Made by a program: the position numbers and the translations under genes. Of a stretch of DNA of 64,000 nucleotides, positions 16,864 to 24,617 are shown one piece after another. Under the pieces are notes generated by a model. It saw nothing but the letters and a program-made list of their open reading frames with translations, had not been told where the DNA came from and searched no databases. The stretch covers positions 248,001-312,000 of the forward strand of contig NZ_CADDWM010000014.1 in the NCBI RefSeq assembly GCF_902809835.1. The letters run 5' to 3'. The first letter of the stretch is position 1, and every line of letters starts with the position of its first letter. Source of the stretch: Agromyces sp. Marseille-P2726 (GTDB lineage: Bacteria; Actinomycetota; Actinomycetes; Actinomycetales; Microbacteriaceae).

Positions 16864-18837
16864 ATGCAATCACGTTCACGCAGGCGGATGGTCGCCGGGG
16901 CGGCGCTCGCCACGGCGACGGCCGTCGGACTCACGCTCGGTGCATTGGCACCGGCCCAGGCTGCACCGTCGCCGAAGGGCAAGGAAGCCCGCAGCGTCGA
17001 CATCAATCTGGTCACCATCAACGACTTCCACGGCCGCATCGAGCAGTCCGGCACCGCCGCCGGCATCGCCCGACTCGGCAGTGCCGTCGACGCGTTCCGC
17101 GCGCAGAACCCGAATACCGTGTTCGCGGCGGCGGGCGACCTCATCGGCGCGTCGACGTTCACGTCGTTCATCCAGCAGGACGTTCCCACCATCGAGGGCC
17201 TCAACGCGGCGGGCCTCGACGTCAGCGCCGTCGGCAACCACGAGTTCGACCAGGGCTTCGCCGACCTCACCGATCGCGTGATGCCGCTCGCCGACTGGGA
17301 GTACCTGGGCGCCAACATCCACGATGCCGAGACCGGAGAGGCGGCACTGCCCGAGTACTGGCTGCAGAAGTTCCAGGGCGTGACCATCGGGTTCGTCGGC
17401 GCGGTCACCGACGAGCTGCCCTCGCTGGTCAGCCCGGCCGGCATCGCCGACATCACGGTCGAGGCGCCGGTCGTCGCGGCGAACCGCGTCGCCGACCAGC
17501 TCAGCGACGGCAAGAAGAACAACGGCGAGGCCGACATCGTCATCCTGCTCGTGCACGAGGGCGCCGCGACGACGAACATCGCCGACGCCGTCGACCCCGA
17601 ATCGCGGTTCGGGCAGATCGTTCTGGGCGCGAACGACAACATCGACGCCATCGTCTCGGGCCACACCCATTTGGCCTACAACCACGTGATCGACGGTCGT
17701 CCCGTCATCTCGAGCGGCCAGTACGGCGAGCGCTTCAGCAACATGGAGATCTCGTACGACCGGGCCACGAAGTCCATCACCAAGATGGAGAACACCATCT
17801 ACACGATGGCCGTCGCGCAGGACTCGAGTGGCAACGTGACCCAGTGGCTGTACGAGCCCGACCCCGCGATCGTCCCGCTCGTGACGGCCGCCACCGCGGT
17901 GGCCGACGAGCTCGGCAACGTCGAGATCGGCATCGCGGAAGGCGCGTTCATGCGTGCCCAGCGCCCGGGTACCCTGCCGAACGGCCAGCCCGGCCTCGTC
18001 GAGAACCGCGGCGGGGAGTCCACGCTCGGCAACTTCGTCGCCGACGTGCAGCTCTGGTCGCTGAACGAAACCGATCAGGACCGTGGCGTGCAGATCACGT
18101 TCATGAACCCGGGCGGCCTGCGCGCCGACATCAACGCCGATGGCACCACGTACCGCGAGGCGGCCAACGTGCAGCCGTTCGCGAACACCCTGGTCACGCT
18201 CGACCTGACGGGTGCCCAGATCAAGCAGATCCTCGAGGAGCAATGGCAGCCGGCCGGTGCGTCCCGCCCGTTCCTGAAGCTCGGCGTGAACGAGGCGCTG
18301 ACGTACACCTACGACCCGACGGCCGCTCAGGGATCGCACATCACCGAGATCTTCCTGAACGGTGAGCCGCTCGACCTCGGGGCGACCTACAAGGTGGGCG
18401 CCAACTCGTTCCTCGCCTCGGGCGGTGACAACTTCGTCACCTTCCGTGAGGGCACGAACAAGGCCGACACCGGCAAGATCGACCTCGAGGCGATGGTGGC
18501 CTACTTCGAGGAGTTCGGCACGGCAACGCCCGACTACCGCCAGCGCGCGGTCGGCGTCGACGTGGTGAGCGTTGCCGGCGGTCAGGCGGAGGTCAACCTC
18601 TCGTCGCTCGACTTCAGCACGACCGAGCCGAAGGCCGGCACCGTGACGGTCGCGCTCGAGGACGGCACGGTGCTCGCCACCGCGACGGTCGACCCGTCGT
18701 TCCCGACGCCGAACACCTTCGACGAGATCGGGCGGGCCACGGTGACGTTCCCGATCCCCGCGGACGCCACCGCGGACACCCGGTTCGTCATCACCACCCC
18801 GACCGGCACGACGACTTCGTTCACGCTCCCGCTGTGA
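16864..18837 (+). CDS. Secreted 5'-nucleotidase / metallophosphoesterase
   Basis: A 657-residue exported enzyme from ATG 16864 (GAGGAGA upstream). A signal peptide covers residues 1-36, ending APAQAA. The metallophosphatase domain carries the dimetal motifs INDFHGRI, GDLIGAS, GNHEFDQGF and GHTHLAYNH. The 5'-nucleotidase C-terminal domain follows with NRGGESTLGNFVAD, MNPGGLRADI and ASGGDNFVTF. A last beta-sandwich-like extension of about 90 residues lies after position 560. No LPXTG or membrane anchor is seen, so it is probably released. Role: hydrolysis of extracellular nucleotides for phosphate or nucleoside scavenging. It is a single gene with a strong terminator. Confidence 0.95.
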   Translation: MQSRSRRRMVAGAALATATAVGLTLGALAPAQAAPSPKGKEARSVDINLVTINDFHGRIEQSGTAAGIARLGSAVDAFRAQNPNTVFAAAGDLIGASTFTSFIQQDVPTIEGLNAAGLDVSAVGNHEFDQGFADLTDRVMPLADWEYLGANIHDAETGEAALPEYWLQKFQGVTIGFVGAVTDELPSLVSPAGIADITVEAPVVAANRVADQLSDGKKNNGEADIVILLVHEGAATTNIADAVDPESRFGQIVLGANDNIDAIVSGHTHLAYNHVIDGRPVISSGQYGERFSNMEISYDRATKSITKMENTIYTMAVAQDSSGNVTQWLYEPDPAIVPLVTAATAVADELGNVEIGIAEGAFMRAQRPGTLPNGQPGLVENRGGESTLGNFVADVQLWSLNETDQDRGVQITFMNPGGLRADINADGTTYREAANVQPFANTLVTLDLTGAQIKQILEEQWQPAGASRPFLKLGVNEALTYTYDPTAAQGSHITEIFLNGEPLDLGATYKVGANSFLASGGDNFVTFREGTNKADTGKIDLEAMVAYFEEFGTATPDYRQRAVGVDVVSVAGGQAEVNLSSLDFSTTEPKAGTVTVALEDGTVLATATVDPSFPTPNTFDEIGRATVTFPIPADATADTRFVITTPTGTTTSFTLPL

Positions 18838-18858
18838 GCTGAGTCTCGACCCCTGCGG

Positions 18859-18888
18859 AACGGCCCCGGACGCGAGTCCGGGGCCGTT
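18859..18888 (+). terminator. Strong hairpin terminator after the nucleotidase gene
   Basis: A perfect 13-bp stem (18859-18871 with 18876-18888) closed by a GCGA tetraloop, starting 21 nt after the stop and followed by TTTC. This is the best intrinsic terminator in the window. Confidence 0.85.
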
Positions 18889-18938
18889 TCCCGTTGTCCC
18901 TCAGTTCCGGGACCATCAGCCCCGGAGTCCCCGACGGC

Positions 18939-18944
18939 TAGGCT
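18939..18944 (+). promoter_or_regulatory. -10 box TAGGCT of a probable leaderless promoter
   Basis: TAGGCT ends 6 nt before the GTG at 18951, so transcription would begin at or beside the start codon. No ribosome site would then be needed. Confidence 0.45.
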
Positions 18945-18950
18945 GGGAAG

Positions 18951-19550
18951 GTGACTTCCCGAGGCACGCGCGCAGCTCGCGGAGTGGCCATCGCCGCTCT
19001 CGCGACCTTCGTGGCCTCGCTCGCGCACACGGTCGGGGGTGGCACGCCGCCCGGACCGGTCGCCATCGCGCTCGCCATCGCGTTCTCCACTCCGCTCGCC
19101 ATGCTGTTGACCGGCGGTCGCGCGAGACTCCTTCGCACGTCGGTCGCGGCGCTGATCAGCCAGAGCGCGCTGCACCTCTGCTATGCGATCGTCGGCGGAG
19201 CATCCGTCGCCGTACCTGCGTCGGGGCACGCCGCCCACCTCGGCGGTGCGCAATCCGGCACCGTCCTGACTGCGCCGGTGATCGACCACGGTCACGCCCT
19301 CATGCCGCTCGCGCACGTCGTCGCCGCGGCGATCGTCGTGATCGCCCTCGCGTTCGGCCATGACGCCGCGCGTGCGCTGGCGCGGGTCGTCCACCTGTTC
19401 GTGCGTCGGCTCACCGCGATGCCGTCGCCTGTCGTCGTCTCGACGCCCCGCACCGCCGCGGATGCCTGGCTTCCGACGCTCCTCACCTCGTTCCATCGCA
19501 CCACGCTCTGGTCACGGGGCCCGCCCCGAGTCGTCGCCGTCGCCCCCTGA
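18951..19550 (+). CDS. Membrane protein of a probable copper-handling cluster
   Basis: A 199-residue protein from GTG 18951. Hydrophobic segments lie at about residues 10-26, 36-53, 62-85 and 112-135. Histidines cluster in SGHAAHLGG and DHGHALMPLAH on the predicted extracytoplasmic side or at membrane ends. It is followed after 79 nt by YcnI and CopC-domain genes, an arrangement frequent in actinobacteria. On that basis it may help metal uptake or sensing; this is inference. No family name could be assigned. The upstream TAGGCT suggests a leaderless transcript for this gene. Confidence 0.7.
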   Translation: MTSRGTRAARGVAIAALATFVASLAHTVGGGTPPGPVAIALAIAFSTPLAMLLTGGRARLLRTSVAALISQSALHLCYAIVGGASVAVPASGHAAHLGGAQSGTVLTAPVIDHGHALMPLAHVVAAAIVVIALAFGHDAARALARVVHLFVRRLTAMPSPVVVSTPRTAADAWLPTLLTSFHRTTLWSRGPPRVVAVAP

Positions 19551-19629
19551 GGCGACCCGCGCTCGACCCCATCCTCGCCGGATCCACGTCACCGTGCCGG
19601 CAGACGACCAGAAGAGAGATCTCCCGCAC

Positions 19630-20331
19630 ATGCGTCATGCACGCCTCACCATCGCCGGTCTCGCCGGCGGCGCCCTGCTCGCCCTCGCCGTTCCCACCGC
19701 GGCCCAGGCCCACGTCTCGGTGACCCCGAGCAGCACGGCCGCCGGCAGCTCGTCGGTGCTGACCTTCGCGTTCAGCCACGGCTGCGACGGTTCGCCCACC
19801 ACCGCGCTCACCTTCGACATCCCCGAGTCGATCGCCAGCGTCTCGCCGACGGTGCATCCCGGATGGACGATCGAGAAGATCGCCGACGGCGACCGCACCG
19901 CGCAGGTCGTGTACACGGCCGTCACCCCCGTCGAAGACGGCTTCCGCGACACGATCGAGTTGTCGGTCCGCCTCCCCGAGGACGCGGCCGGCGAGACCCT
20001 GGCCTTCCCCGTGCTCCAGAGCTGCGCAGTCGGCGAGACCAACTGGAGCGAGGTGGCCGAAGAGGGCGAGGCCGAGCCCGAGAGTCCAGCACCCACGATC
20101 CTCGTGACCGAGGCCACCGGCGACGAGCACGGCCACGGCGCAGAAGCCCCCGCTGACGATTCGACCGACGAGCACTCGCACGACGAGGCGACCGAGGTGT
20201 CGGATGCCGCGGCCACGACCTCGTCCGATGACACGATCGCCCGCGTGCTCGCCATCGGCGGCCTCGCCGTCGGAGTGGTGGGCATCGTGCTGGCGCTGAC
20301 CGCGCGCCGCGGCGCGACGAAGAAGCCATGA
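19630..20331 (+). CDS. YcnI-family (DUF1775) copper-associated protein
   Basis: A 233-residue exported, membrane-anchored protein. A signal peptide (residues 1-26, ending AQA) is followed directly by HVSVTPSSTAAGSSSVLTF: the mature N-terminal His is the copper-binding hallmark of YcnI proteins. The DUF1775 domain runs to about residue 155. A low-complexity acidic/His segment (DEHGHGAEAPADD, DEHSHDEA) follows, then one C-terminal transmembrane helix and a basic tail. It probably holds copper at the outer face of the membrane. The next gene (CopC domain) overlaps it by 4 nt, supporting coupled expression. Confidence 0.92.
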   Translation: MRHARLTIAGLAGGALLALAVPTAAQAHVSVTPSSTAAGSSSVLTFAFSHGCDGSPTTALTFDIPESIASVSPTVHPGWTIEKIADGDRTAQVVYTAVTPVEDGFRDTIELSVRLPEDAAGETLAFPVLQSCAVGETNWSEVAEEGEAEPESPAPTILVTEATGDEHGHGAEAPADDSTDEHSHDEATEVSDAAATTSSDDTIARVLAIGGLAVGVVGIVLALTARRGATKKP

Positions 20332-20909
20332 TCCGCCGCGCACTCGGGGCGGCGCTGGCCCTGGTGGCCTCGGTCGGCCTGGCGACCATGGTCGCGAGCC
20401 CGGCGTCAGCCCACAACACCGTCGTGGCCACCTCGCCGACCGAGAAGTCGGTCGTCTCGGAGCAGCCGGGCTCGGTCTCGCTGACCACGAGCGACGAACT
20501 CATCGACATCGGGGGTAGCACCGTGATGCGGGTCGTCGGACCCGACGGCCGGCACTTCGAGACGGCCTGCGCGACGGTCGACGGGGTCACCGCCGAGGTC
20601 TCCGCCGAGCTCGGCCAGGCCGGTCGATACACCGTGGAGTGGCAGGTCGTCTCGGCCGACGGGCATCCGATCTCCGGCGAGTTCGCGTTCCACTGGGCGC
20701 CGGCCGAAGGTGAGGCGCTCGCAGCTGGCTCCGACCATCCGGCGTGCGGCGACGCCACAGAGGAGTCGCCACGTGGCGAGGCCGAGTCGAGCGGGTCCGC
20801 GTCGGCGGCATCCGTCGCCCTCGGCGACGTGCTGTGGATCGGCGGTGGCGTGCTCGTCGTGATCGCGGCCGCGCTCGGCACGTGGCTCGTGGTACGTCGC
20901 CGAGCCTGA
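20328..20909 (+). CDS. CopC-domain copper-resistance protein
   Basis: A 193-residue protein with a signal peptide to about residue 27 (ASPASA) and a mature N-terminus HNTVVATSPTEKSVV, again beginning with His, the Cu(II) ligand of CopC proteins. The beta-barrel CopC domain ends with WQVVSADGHPISGEFAFHW, with the conserved DGHxxxG histidine. A C-terminal membrane helix (about 160-188) and RRRA tail anchor it. No fused CopD domain is present. It overlaps the YcnI gene by 4 nt; together they would bind or pass copper at the cell surface. Confidence 0.92.
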   Translation: MIRRALGAALALVASVGLATMVASPASAHNTVVATSPTEKSVVSEQPGSVSLTTSDELIDIGGSTVMRVVGPDGRHFETACATVDGVTAEVSAELGQAGRYTVEWQVVSADGHPISGEFAFHWAPAEGEALAAGSDHPACGDATEESPRGEAESSGSASAASVALGDVLWIGGGVLVVIAAALGTWLVVRRRA

Positions 20910-20954
20910 CCGCGGCCCTGGGGATGGTACGGCTCACCCGTCGGGGGTGCTCGT

Positions 20955-20960
20955 TACACT
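20955..20960 (+). promoter_or_regulatory. -10 box TACACT of a probable leaderless promoter
   Basis: TACACT ends 6 nt before the GTG at 20967 of the RecQ gene. A leaderless start would explain why no ribosome site precedes that GTG. Confidence 0.45.
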
Positions 20961-20966
20961 CGACGG

Positions 20967-22961
20967 GTGAGCTGGAACCCGGATCTCCACGGCGCCGACG
21001 AGGTGCCCTCCGATCCTGAGGCGTTCCCGCCGCCGCCCGACGACGAATGGGCACCGCCGCCCGACGAGTGGGCGCCGCCGGCCGAGGCCCCGGTGCCCCT
21101 CGATGCGGCCCCTGCCGAGGTCCGCGCCGCGCCGCGCCGCTTCGCCGGCGCCGACGACGCGCTGCACACCGTCTTCGGGTTCGAGTCGTTCCGGGGCGAG
21201 CAGGCCGAGATCATCGCCCACGTCAGCGCCGGTGGCGACGCCGTCGTGCTCGTGCCCACCGGCGGCGGCAAGAGCCTCTGCTACCAGATCCCATCACTGC
21301 TCCGAGAGGGCACCGGCGTCGTCGTCTCTCCGCTCGTCGCGCTCATGCACGACCAGGTCGACGCGCTCGTGCGCAACGGCGTGCGCGCCGGCTACCTCAA
21401 CTCGAGCCAGCAGCCGTTCGAGCGTGCCGAGGTCGAGCGCGCCTACCTCGCCGGCGAGCTCGACCTGCTCTACGTCGCCCCCGAGCGGCTCAACACCGAA
21501 GCGACGAAGCGGTTCCTCGAACGTGGGCGCATCGCGCTGTTCGCCATCGACGAGGCGCACTGCGTGGCCCAGTGGGGTCACGACTTCCGGCCCGACTACC
21601 TGGCGCTCGCCGAGCTCGCCGAGCGCTGGCCCGAGGTGCCGCGCATCGCGCTCACCGCGACGGCGACCGAGGCGACCCATCGCGAGATCACCGCGCGACT
21701 CTCGCTCGACGGCGCTCGCCACTTCGTGTCGAGCTTCGACCGCCCGAACATCCAGTACCGCATCGTGCCGAAGCTCGAGGTGCGCTCGCAGCTGCTCGAC
21801 TTCGTTCGAACCGAGGGCAGGGATGCCGCGGGCAACCCGGTCTCGGGCATCGTCTACGCCCTCTCGCGAGCGAGCACCGAGAAGCTCGCGGCGTTCCTGA
21901 CCGCGAACGGCGTGAACGCGCTGCCCTACCACGCGGGTCTCGATGCCGGCACGCGCCGCCTTACCCAAGAGCAGTTCCTCCGTGAAGACGGCGTCGTCGT
22001 GGTCGCGACGATCGCGTTCGGCATGGGCATCGACAAGCCCGACGTGCGGTTCGTCGCGCACGTCGACCTGCCGAAGTCGGTCGAGGGCTACTACCAAGAG
22101 ACCGGCCGCGCCGGTCGCGACGGCGAACCCGCCACCGCGTGGCTCGCCTACGGCCTGCAAGACGTGGTGCAGCAGCGCCGCATGATCGACGAGAGCCCGG
22201 GCGACCTCGCCCACCGTCGTCGCCTGAGCCAGCACCTCGACGCGATGCTCGCCCTGTGCGAGACCGTGCAGTGCCGCCGCCAGAACCTGCTCGCGTACTT
22301 CGGCGAGGCGAGCGAGCCGTGCGGCAACTGCGACACGTGCCTCGAACCCCCGGCCGCGTGGGATGGCACGGTCCCGGCGCAGAAGCTCATGTCGACCATC
22401 GTTCGGCTGCAGCGCGAGCGTCGACAGCGGTTCGGCGCGGGCCACCTCATCGACATCCTCCGCGGCAAGCAGACGCCGCGCGTGCAGCAGTACGGCCACG
22501 ACTCGCTCGCCACCTGGAGCATCGGCGGCGATCTCAGCGAGCAGCAGTGGCGCGGGGTCGTGCGCCAGCTCCTCGCGCAGGGCCTGCTCGCCACGCACGG
22601 CGAATACGGCACCCTGGTCGTGACGGATGCCGCGGCCGACGTGCTCTCGGGCCGCCGCACGGTCATGCTCCGCACCGAACCCGAGCGGGCCCCCCGCGCT
22701 CGCGGCGCGAGGCCGGCGCCCGCGGCATCCGACCTCGAACCGATGCAGGCCGAGCTCTTCGAGGCGTTGCGCGCATGGCGCGCCGGCGAGGCGCGCGAGC
22801 AGGGTGTTCCGGCCTACATCGTCTTCGGCGACGCCACGCTGCGCGCCGTCGCGGTCGCACGGCCAGAGACCCTCACCGACCTGAACGGCATCACGGGCAT
22901 CGGCGCCAAGAAGCTCGAGGCGTACGGCGACGCGCTCCTCGCGGTGGTCGCGAGCGCCTGA
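20967..22961 (+). CDS. recQ: ATP-dependent DNA helicase RecQ
   Basis: A 664-residue SF2 helicase. The first 50 residues are Pro/Asp/Ala-rich and variable. Then come motif 0 (FRGEQAEII), Walker A TGGGKSLCYQIP, DEAHCVAQWGHDFRPDY (motif II plus the aromatic-rich loop), ALTATAT (motif III) and QETGRAGRDGEPA (motif VI). The RecQ zinc module is visible as CRRQNLLAYFGE followed by CGNCDTCLEP, then winged-helix (RQC) and an HRDC-type end (LNGITGIGAKKLEAYGDALL). It unwinds forked and recombination intermediates in 3'-5' direction. Stand-alone gene with a probable leaderless GTG start. Confidence 0.95.
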   Translation: MSWNPDLHGADEVPSDPEAFPPPPDDEWAPPPDEWAPPAEAPVPLDAAPAEVRAAPRRFAGADDALHTVFGFESFRGEQAEIIAHVSAGGDAVVLVPTGGGKSLCYQIPSLLREGTGVVVSPLVALMHDQVDALVRNGVRAGYLNSSQQPFERAEVERAYLAGELDLLYVAPERLNTEATKRFLERGRIALFAIDEAHCVAQWGHDFRPDYLALAELAERWPEVPRIALTATATEATHREITARLSLDGARHFVSSFDRPNIQYRIVPKLEVRSQLLDFVRTEGRDAAGNPVSGIVYALSRASTEKLAAFLTANGVNALPYHAGLDAGTRRLTQEQFLREDGVVVVATIAFGMGIDKPDVRFVAHVDLPKSVEGYYQETGRAGRDGEPATAWLAYGLQDVVQQRRMIDESPGDLAHRRRLSQHLDAMLALCETVQCRRQNLLAYFGEASEPCGNCDTCLEPPAAWDGTVPAQKLMSTIVRLQRERRQRFGAGHLIDILRGKQTPRVQQYGHDSLATWSIGGDLSEQQWRGVVRQLLAQGLLATHGEYGTLVVTDAAADVLSGRRTVMLRTEPERAPRARGARPAPAASDLEPMQAELFEALRAWRAGEAREQGVPAYIVFGDATLRAVAVARPETLTDLNGITGIGAKKLEAYGDALLAVVASA

Positions 22962-22964
22962 GGC

Positions 22965-22970
22965 TAAGAT
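22965..22970 (+). promoter_or_regulatory. -10 box (TAAGAT) upstream of paralog 1
   Basis: Part of GGCTAAGATCAGCGCA, a block repeated almost unchanged before the second paralog and in degenerate form before the third. It begins 3 nt after the RecQ stop codon. No good -35 is visible. Confidence 0.45.
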
Positions 22971-23030
22971 CAGCGCAAGCGCGGCCCGGCGAGGCATCCG
23001 TGCACCACCCACTGCGTCGTAGGGAGTGTC

Positions 23031-23462
23031 ATGTCAGAGCAGTTCGGACCCCGGCGACCGCTCGGCGTCACCATCGTCGCTGCGCTGGCGTTCATCTCGG
23101 GCGCCTTCGACATCATCGGCGGCCTGCTGCTGCTTCCCCTCCAGGGCGACGCCGCCGTGGCCGACCGGTTCGGCGGAGCGGCGATGGTCGTGACGATGGC
23201 CGTGATCTCGACGCTGGTCGGCATCCTCACGCTCGTCGTCGCGTTCGGCCTCCTGGGCGGCAACCCCGTCGCGCGCATCGCGGCGACGATCCTGCAGGCG
23301 CTGTCGCTCGCGATGTCGATCTGGGTCGGCATCACGCAGCCGACGACGCTGGCCACCGAGATCCCGAGCGCGCTGCTCGCGGTCGCGATCGTGATCCTGC
23401 TCTGGACGAGCGACGCGACCCGGTACTTCCGTGGGCTGGCTCCCGACGAGCCGACGAGCTGA
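23031..23462 (+). CDS. Small four-helix membrane protein, paralog 1 of 3
   Basis: A 143-residue protein from ATG 23031 with AGGGAG 6 nt upstream. After a short polar N-terminus (RPLGVTIVAALAFISGAFDI) come four hydrophobic segments. The protein ends in VILLWTSDATRYFRGL, the same ending (ILLWTR..xxYFR) as the two genes downstream. The family is not recognised beyond small actinobacterial membrane proteins of the DUF7144 kind, a guess. It forms a tandem array of three with the next two genes, each with its own promoter-like block, so it arose by duplication. Confidence 0.7.
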   Translation: MSEQFGPRRPLGVTIVAALAFISGAFDIIGGLLLLPLQGDAAVADRFGGAAMVVTMAVISTLVGILTLVVAFGLLGGNPVARIAATILQALSLAMSIWVGITQPTTLATEIPSALLAVAIVILLWTSDATRYFRGLAPDEPTS

Positions 23463-23492
23463 CGCTCTCGCCGCGGCATCCGTCACCGCGCT

Positions 23493-23498
23493 AGCATC
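23493..23498 (+). promoter_or_regulatory. -10 box (TAGCAT) upstream of paralog 2
   Basis: Part of CGCTAGCATCAGCGCAGG, nearly identical to the block at 22963-22978 before paralog 1. Confidence 0.45.
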
Positions 23499-23546
23499 AG
23501 CGCAGGGCGTCGCCCGCCGCGGCGCCGAGCGAATGGGGTGCGCATC

Positions 23547-23960
23547 ATGGCTGAAGCAGTGGCTCGACCCGTCGGCGTGTCGATCGTCGCGGTGCTGGCG
23601 CTCATCTCGGGGGTCGTCGACATCATCAACGGCGTCCTCGTGCTGCTGGGCGGCGAGGATGCGGAGGCCGGGCTCGGTGGGTCGGGCGGTGTGCTCGCCC
23701 ACTCGATCGGCTCCATGGTGCTCGGCCTTGTCGTCGTGGTGCTCGCGCTCGGCCTCTGGACCGGCTGGGGACTCGCACGCATGATCGTCACCGTGCTGCA
23801 GGCGCTGTCGCTCATCCATTCCCTGTTCCTCGCGGTCGCGTACCTCGGGAACCCGGTTGGCGAATGGGCGAGCGTGCTCCTGTCGGCGGTCGTTCTGATC
23901 CTGCTCTGGACGCGACCGGCGAGCTCCTATTTCCGCAGCAGTCAGGCCGCCGCGCACTAG
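23547..23960 (+). CDS. Small four-helix membrane protein, paralog 2 of 3
   Basis: A 137-residue protein. ATG 23547 is preferred because the protein then starts MAEAVARPVGVSIVAVLALI, aligning with its neighbours; GTG 23538 is an alternative. It has four hydrophobic segments and the shared end LILLWTRPASSYFRSS. It aligns throughout with the genes on either side (RPxGVxxVAVLxxISGxxDIxxG core), showing tandem duplication. Its stop codon TAG (23958-23960) is also the first half of the TAGCAT -10 box of paralog 3. Confidence 0.7.
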   Translation: MAEAVARPVGVSIVAVLALISGVVDIINGVLVLLGGEDAEAGLGGSGGVLAHSIGSMVLGLVVVVLALGLWTGWGLARMIVTVLQALSLIHSLFLAVAYLGNPVGEWASVLLSAVVLILLWTRPASSYFRSSQAAAH

Positions 23961-23963
23961 CAT
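23958..23963 (+). promoter_or_regulatory. -10 box (TAGCAT) upstream of paralog 3
   Basis: Overlaps the TAG stop codon of paralog 2. The block ACTAGCATCGCAGCAGG resembles those before paralogs 1 and 2. Confidence 0.45.
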
Positions 23964-24011
23964 CGCAGCAGGCGCACCGTGTCCTGGCGGTGCCCGATCA
24001 AGGGAGTGGTC

Positions 24012-24413
24012 GTGGCCGGTTCGATCGATCGACCTGGGGGAGTCACCCTCGTCGCCGTGCTGACCTGGATCTCGGGCCTGCTCGACATCGTCAGCGGCAG
24101 CCTCCTGCTGTTCCAGACGAGCGTCAGCGCGACCGTCGAGCAGTTCGGCGGCGAGAGCCAGTTGATCGCGTCGGCACTGCTCACGATCCTCATCGGCGTG
24201 GTCGTCATCGTCGTCGCCGTCGGGCTGCTTCGGGGCAACAACGCCTCTCGCATCCTCATCACGATCTTCGAGATGCTCTCGATCATCGGCTCGGTGTTCC
24301 TCGCGATCGCGTATCCGGCCGGCGCCATCGCCGAGTACTTCAGCATCGCGGTCGCGGTGATCGTGCTCTTCCTGCTCTGGACGCGTCGGGCGAGCGCGTT
24401 CTTCCGCGGTTGA
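24012..24413 (+). CDS. Small four-helix membrane protein, paralog 3 of 3
   Basis: A 133-residue protein from GTG 24012, with AGGGAG 5 nt upstream. Same architecture: polar start RPGGVTLVAVLTWISGLLDI, four hydrophobic segments, and end VLFLLWTRRASAFFRG. The array of three suggests either dosage or slightly different partners. Copies are clearly diverged at residue level, so the duplication is not recent. Function unknown. Confidence 0.7.
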   Translation: MAGSIDRPGGVTLVAVLTWISGLLDIVSGSLLLFQTSVSATVEQFGGESQLIASALLTILIGVVVIVVAVGLLRGNNASRILITIFEMLSIIGSVFLAIAYPAGAIAEYFSIAVAVIVLFLLWTRRASAFFRG

Positions 24414-24427
24414 GCGTCATGACACCG

Positions 24428-24449
24428 AGCGGATGCCGCGGCATCCGCT
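24428..24449. terminator. 22-nt perfect palindrome after the paralog array, possible terminator
   Basis: A GCGGATGCC / GGCATCCGC palindrome, perfect over 22 nt (24428-24449), beginning 15 nt after the third paralog stops. It is built from the GGATGCC motif. As RNA it would be a long hairpin with a minimal loop; there is no U-run, so terminator activity is uncertain. Confidence 0.45.
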
Positions 24450-24542
24450 TGTCGATATCGCAATGCCCGGCTGAGGTCGCCTTGTAGGGTCTGAACAGGC
24501 GCCGCCGAGACCCCGCCGAGGCTGTTTGTGGGCGTCGCACGC

Positions 24543-24584
24543 CTCATTTCCAGGGCCGTCGGGCCCGTCCTACGTTGGAATGAG
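24543..24584. promoter_or_regulatory. Inverted repeat upstream of the acyl-CoA oxidase, candidate operator
   Basis: CTCATTTCCA (24543-24552) and TTGGAATGAG (24575-24584) form imperfect inverted arms (one indel) around a GGGCC/GGCCC hairpin, 34-75 nt before the ATG at 24618. The spacing and symmetry fit a regulator site or a looped leader; no regulator gene is nearby. Confidence 0.35.
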
Positions 24585-24617
24585 CCCAATCCACCTGACG
24601 AAGGACGTGTACTCACG

